Of a DNA stretch of 17,524 nt, positions 14,253-17,524 are shown one piece after another. A program made the translations under genes and the position numbers. The notes under the pieces were generated by a model. It made no database searches. It had not been told where the DNA came from and saw nothing but the letters and a program-made list of their open reading frames with translations. The stretch's first letter is position 1, and each line of letters begins with the position of its first letter. The DNA comes from CAYVMN01 sp964452575 (lineage in GTDB: Bacteria > Desulfobacterota > DSM-4660 > Desulfatiglandales > Desulfatiglandaceae), in the NCBI GenBank assembly GCA_964452575.1, contig CAYVMN010000094.1, positions 1 through 17,524 on the forward strand, in the 5' to 3' direction.

Positions 14253-14270
14253 TTTTTTACAGATTGTAAA
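14253..14270. promoter_or_regulatory. Palindrome TTTACA-GAT-TGTAAA, candidate enhancer (UAS)
   Basis: A perfect 6-bp inverted repeat with a 3-bp spacer, preceded by three more T's, so the left half TTTTTTACA is identical over 9 bp to the palindrome at 260-279, and the right half TGTAAA is also identical. Its centre is about 112 bp upstream of the GG of the sigma-54 promoter at 14137-14152. It begins 10 bp from the end of the zinc-ribbon gene. No T-run follows on the minus strand, so it is not a good terminator for that gene. Confidence 0.6.
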
Positions 14271-14279
14271 GCCCCTTCG

Positions 14280-14747
14280 CTACCACTCGCGAGAGCTTTC
14301 CTGGATCAGAACGAATTCATCTTCTGGCGTGATTCCGTGCCAGCGGCATCCTTCTTTCAGGCAGATCAGAAATGGTACCCGTTTATTCATGGCTGCCACC
14401 GACAACTCCGCCGTAAGCCCTGCACAGGCCTCGCATGGCATATCAGGATGGGCGATGCTTTCTGCACAGTACGGGCATTTTAGGTCTTTGATCTCGCTCT
14501 TCGGGTGTTTGATGATTTCGTGCATATACTGGTGTGCAAAGATATTCAGATAGACAGAAAGTTCAAGGATCTCTTCTTTGCCTTCCTTGGTCACCGCGTT
14601 AAGCTGAGTATTATCACCCTTGATGAGGCTGGCACCGCACTTTGGGCAATATGTGTGAAGGAATCTCCTCCTCTTGAGGCGCACGCGCTCGTTATACTTG
14701 GTTTTCTGAAAGTAGCTAATATCCTTTGCCCTTTCCTTGCCTTCCAT
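14280..14747 (-). CDS. Eight-cysteine zinc-ribbon protein, function unknown
   Basis: A 155-residue soluble protein with four cysteine pairs: C34/C37 (YCPKCGAS), C91/C94 (KCPYCAES), C105/C108 (PCEACAG) and C129/C134 (ICLKEGC). These could form two zinc ribbons or, less likely, hold an iron-sulfur centre. The N-terminus is strongly basic (RVRLKRRRF). I do not recognise a named family. The ATG at 14747 is preceded by GGGGGTGAGAGGA, so translation initiation is plausible. It follows the rnfB fusion gene by 156 nt on the same strand and precedes the sigma-54-controlled operon. It may be the last gene of the Rnf transcript or have its own promoter. It could be an accessory factor for the cysteine-rich Rnf proteins, but only position suggests that. 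Confidence 0.75.
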   Translation of the reverse strand: MEGKERAKDISYFQKTKYNERVRLKRRRFLHTYCPKCGASLIKGDNTQLNAVTKEGKEEILELSVYLNIFAHQYMHEIIKHPKSEIKDLKCPYCAESIAHPDMPCEACAGLTAELSVAAMNKRVPFLICLKEGCRWHGITPEDEFVLIQESSREW

Positions 14748-14794
14748 ATCCTCTCACCCCCTTGGACCACAGGCAGAGAATCCTACTCTACCCC

Positions 14795-14823
14795 ATGTTT
14801 CGAAAGGTCCTATCTCATGTCAA
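14795..14823 (-). promoter_or_regulatory. Weak candidate promoter for the zinc-ribbon gene
   Basis: On the minus strand a perfect TTGACA (14818-14823) is followed after 17 bp by AAACAT (14795-14800), which matches the -10 consensus at only 3 of 6 positions. It would start transcription about 40 nt before the gene. No sigma-54 element is seen in this 156-nt gap. Confidence 0.25.
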
Positions 14824-14903
14824 AAAGCGGTCATCTGTTTCAAGATCAGAGCTTGCACCAATTGCCCTCCTCCGGGCTTCGATGACAAGCAACTTTCGGA
14901 GAC

Positions 14904-17021
14904 CTAAAAGGCCTTTGTTGCAACATCGGGTTTCACGGACGGTTCTAATTCTTTGCCTATCGCCTCTACTATATCACGATTATAGCACACTATTCCACAG
15001 CGCAGACAGCGCCCCGCTTCTCTTCGCGCCTCGGCCTGGGAAATGGTGTGCTCTACCTCCTCGAAATTCGTGATCCTTGACTCAATCTTCAGTTCACTGG
15101 GATGAGTGCGGGGTGCCCTCTCAAGGCCTTCAACCTGTTCAAAGAGCGTTTCTTTGATCAGGTCGATCTGCCTCTCTTCTATGGCCGGAATCGCGCCTTG
15201 CATCAGGAGGTAATGAATGGAACGTGCCGCATAACGACCTGCTGCTATAGCATCCACTGCGATGGAAGGCCCTGTAAAGCAATCCCCCCCTGTGAATACA
15301 TATGGGATATCCGTCTGGAGGGTTTCTTCGTTGGCATCAATTGTATCCCACTTTGTGACTTTCAAGGCTGCGGTCTTCTTCCCCTCACGGACGAAATCGA
15401 TATTGGGCGTCTGACCAATGGCCGCAATAATCATGTCAGTATCCATTGTTGTCTCCGAGCCCGGGATCGGTACCGGACGGCGCCTGCCGCTTGAATCCGG
15501 TTCAGTAAGTCGCATCTTGATATATTCGATCTGGTGCACCTTTCCGTCCTTGCCGAGGATGCGGGAAGGTGCGGCAAGAAACATTATCTCTACACCTTCT
15601 TCCTCTGCCGCCTTCACTTCCAGCTCATTGGCCGGCATTTCCTCTCTGGAGCGGCGGTACATCAGGGTGACCTTTTCGGACCCGAGCCGCAAGGCGGATC
15701 GAGCAGCATCAATGGCGGTATTGCCGCCACCCACCACTATGACGTGGCGACCAACGACCGGGTTATCTCCCTCCTGAAACCTTCTGAGAAATTCGATGCC
15801 GTCAAGAACACCCCCTAAACCCTCTCCTTCCAATCCCATCTTCCGTCCTTGCGAGGCGCCAATTCCTATAAATACGGCGTTGAAGCCCGCGGCCTCAAGG
15901 AGTCTTAGACCAAAATCCTCTCCAAATTTTACGCCAGTTCTCACGTCAATGCCCAGATTAATGATCCCCTCGATTTCCCAGTCAAGGATCTTCCTTGGCA
16001 GCCTGTACTCCGGAATGCCGTATCGAAGCATGCCCCCGAGCTTCGGCATTTGTTCATAAATGGTCACAAAATGGCCGAGTCGCCGCAAGAAGTATGCACA
16101 GGAAAGCCCGGCCGGCCCTCCTCCGATTACAGCCACCTTGTAACCCGTGGGGGCGGCCACAGAGACAGGCAGATGGAGATAGCGGTTTTTCTCCCAGTCG
16201 GCCACATAGCGCTTGAGGTAGTTTATGGCCACCGGCTCATCCTCAACGCCCCGTCGGCACACCCCTTCGCACGGATGCGGACAAATGCGGCCGCAGGATA
16301 GAGGCAGCGGATTCCGTTCCTTGATCGTCAGGATCGCTTCTTTGAAGCGGCCTTCCCGGATATGCTCAATATAGGCGGGTATGTCAATCTGAGCAGGACA
16401 CTTCTGCCGGCATGGTGCCAGGCACTCCGAATACTTGTTGAAATGAAGGATCTTTGCAGTAGAAGAGATCAGGGAAATAATTCCCCTGGGGCAGACGCGA
16501 ACACATGTCCCACAACCCCGGCACAAATAAGGATCAAAGACCGGCAAGCGGTCCGGCCCCTTTTGGATCGCCCCGAAAGGACAATTGGCCGCACAGGTGC
16601 CGAACCCCAGACATCCATGCGCACACAGCTTGTTGCCGCCAAACAGCATGCTGGCTGCCCTGCAATCCCGAATGCCATCGTAGTGGTATTTATCGAGGGC
16701 ACGGGCACCCCCACAGCAATCACTTCCCGCAAGCTCCGGCTCTTTGGATACGACCTTCAGTCCCATGATGTCTGCCACATTTTCTCCGACTTCAGGGCCG
16801 CCGCCAACACATATGTTCGGTTGCGCCTTTCCTGCGGAAATAGCAACGGCTGCTGCATGGCAACCTGCATACCCGCAACCCCCACAATTAGCGCCAGGCA
16901 AGGCATCTTCGACCTCGATCACGAGCTGGTCTTCCTTGACGTAAAAGACCCTGGATGCGTAACCCAGCACCAGAGCCGCCAGGCATCCTACACCACCCAG
17001 AAATAATATGCCGCTAATCAT
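14904..17021 (-). CDS. rnfB: RnfB fused to a GltD/Nfn-type NAD(P)H-FAD oxidoreductase
   Basis: A 705-residue fusion. Residues 1-25 form the membrane anchor. C46, C49, C54 and C71 (NCGGCGYAGC, then C) are the typical RnfB cluster ligands. Two ferredoxin-type clusters follow: C133/C137/C143/C147 and C167/C170/C173/C177. From about 200 onward the protein is a glutamate-synthase-small-subunit-like module: cysteines 200/204/208 and 243/247/251/255, an FAD-binding VAVIGGGPAGLSCAYFL (about 297), a second nucleotide-binding VIVVGGGNTAIDAARSAL (about 427), and YVFTGGDCFTGPSIAVDAIAAG closing the FAD site. The tail has RCLRCGIVC. Ordinary RnfB stops after the ferredoxin part. Rnf couples ferredoxin:NAD+ electron transfer to ion pumping across the membrane. 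The added module should bring a second pyridine-nucleotide site to the B subunit. It follows rnfA by 79 nt. Confidence 0.92.
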   Translation of the reverse strand: MISGILFLGGVGCLAALVLGYASRVFYVKEDQLVIEVEDALPGANCGGCGYAGCHAAAVAISAGKAQPNICVGGGPEVGENVADIMGLKVVSKEPELAGSDCCGGARALDKYHYDGIRDCRAASMLFGGNKLCAHGCLGFGTCAANCPFGAIQKGPDRLPVFDPYLCRGCGTCVRVCPRGIISLISSTAKILHFNKYSECLAPCRQKCPAQIDIPAYIEHIREGRFKEAILTIKERNPLPLSCGRICPHPCEGVCRRGVEDEPVAINYLKRYVADWEKNRYLHLPVSVAAPTGYKVAVIGGGPAGLSCAYFLRRLGHFVTIYEQMPKLGGMLRYGIPEYRLPRKILDWEIEGIINLGIDVRTGVKFGEDFGLRLLEAAGFNAVFIGIGASQGRKMGLEGEGLGGVLDGIEFLRRFQEGDNPVVGRHVIVVGGGNTAIDAARSALRLGSEKVTLMYRRSREEMPANELEVKAAEEEGVEIMFLAAPSRILGKDGKVHQIEYIKMRLTEPDSSGRRRPVPIPGSETTMDTDMIIAAIGQTPNIDFVREGKKTAALKVTKWDTIDANEETLQTDIPYVFTGGDCFTGPSIAVDAIAAGRYAARSIHYLLMQGAIPAIEERQIDLIKETLFEQVEGLERAPRTHPSELKIESRITNFEEVEHTISQAEARREAGRCLRCGIVCYNRDIVEAIGKELEPSVKPDVATKAF

Positions 17022-17100
17022 AAGATCTCGCCCCTCTTAATCTCCTGCCACCGGTAGAATCGGACGAAATCGCCTGACCGGCAGAGCCTATCACGTCCAA
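17022..17100 (-). other. rnfA-rnfB gap with overlapping inverted repeat
   Basis: The 79-nt gap contains CCGGT and ACCGG arms separated by about 21 nt, with overlapping CTGCC / GGCAG outer arms. It could form one of two alternative weak stems upstream of rnfB. No T-run or promoter is evident, so co-transcription from the rnf promoter outside the window is expected. Confidence 0.3.
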
Positions 17101-17524
17101 TTATGTCATTCCCAAAAACCCCAAGAACGCGAGCGACATGAACCCGGCGGTCACAAGGCCAATCGCTGTGTCTTGAAGGCTCCTGGGGATTCTTGATATA
17201 GCGAATCTCTCCCTCAGGCCTGCAAAAAGTATGAGGGCAAATGCAAACCCTACGCCAGATGCAAGAGAAAATATGACCACTTTTTGAAAGGCGTAGGTAT
17301 TCTCAACGCAAAGGATCGCGATACCCAAGACCGCACAGTTGGTTGTTATAAGCGGCAAGAAGATGCCGAGCGCCTGGTAGAGATTGGGTATTGCCTTCTT
17401 CATGAATGTTTCGACAAACTGAACCAGAGAGGCGATCACAAGGATGAATGCGATAGTTCTGATAAATTTCAAGCCGAATGGAACGAGGATCCATTTGTGC
17501 ACACACCAGGTAAGGATAGAGGCC
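17101..17524 (-). CDS. rnfA: RnfA, membrane subunit of the Rnf complex (5' end outside window)
   Basis: The C-terminal about 141 residues of RnfA, an integral membrane subunit of about 190 residues. The diagnostic block GLKFIRTIAFILVIASLVQF, then YQALGIFLPLITTNCAVLG with the conserved cysteine, and the repeated hydrophobic segments are clear. The frame stays open to the window edge and reads ASILTWCVHKW in the expected place, so the gene continues beyond it. A GTG near 17502 is internal, not the start. The order rnfA then rnfB fits the usual rnfCDGEAB operon. In other bacteria RnfA and RnfE together carry an Fe-S centre in the membrane. Confidence 0.93.
   Translation of the reverse strand, partial: ASILTWCVHKWILVPFGLKFIRTIAFILVIASLVQFVETFMKKAIPNLYQALGIFLPLITTNCAVLGIAILCVENTYAFQKVVIFSLASGVGFAFALILFAGLRERFAISRIPRSLQDTAIGLVTAGFMSLAFLGFLGMT

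Overview
The window looks like chromosomal DNA from an anaerobic deltaproteobacterium (Desulfobacterota, of the sulfate-reducer or syntroph type). The reasons are moderate GC content, an Rnf complex whose RnfB is fused to a GltD/Nfn-type flavoprotein, two near-consensus sigma-54 promoters, Cache-domain sensor kinases, receiver-only response regulators and an acetyl-CoA synthetase with Acu-type partners. The lineage is inferred from gene content; there is no rRNA or other marker in the window.

Layout, left to right. 1-550: a non-coding leader with a decayed coding remnant, a TTTACA-N3-TGTAAA palindrome, a sigma-54 promoter overlapping a sigma-70-type promoter, and a hairpin in the 5' UTR. 551-4236 (+): acuB (CBS-CBS-ACT), acsA (acetyl-CoA synthetase) and a tandem universal stress protein. 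4286-5482 (-): acuC, an HDAC-family deacetylase that converges on usp. 5652-9581 (+): a GNAT-like protein divergent from acuC, then a Cache/HAMP/PAS/PAS histidine kinase and a receiver-only regulator. 9592-10704 (-): an orphan BioD-like/DRTGG protein resembling the non-catalytic N-terminus of phosphotransacetylase. 10705-11063: an intergenic repeat with GTTCACAGG-type inverted arms. 11064-14000 (-): an overlapping regulator-kinase-regulator operon with its own sigma-54 promoter, a perfect IHF-consensus site and a second TTTACA-N3-TGTAAA palindrome upstream. 14280-14747 (-): an eight-cysteine zinc-ribbon protein. 14904-17524 (-): the rnfB fusion and the 3' part of rnfA, the end of an Rnf operon that continues beyond the window.

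How the genes may work together. AcsA makes acetyl-CoA from acetate. AcuC, the GNAT-like protein and AcuB look like a post-translational control set for it: the conserved C-terminal lysine motif of AcsA is the known target of acetylation in this family. The GNAT-like gene sits directly in front of a sensor kinase and receiver. That kinase shares an extracytoplasmic Cache module with the second kinase, so both may read related small-molecule signals, perhaps carboxylates.

The main new observation is that the acuB-acsA-usp promoter and the regulator-kinase-regulator promoter, nearly 14 kb apart on opposite strands, share one architecture. Each has a palindrome with identical arms centred roughly 110-120 bp upstream of a sigma-54 promoter. 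This points to one sigma-54 enhancer-binding protein, not encoded in the window, that controls both acetate activation and a signalling operon.
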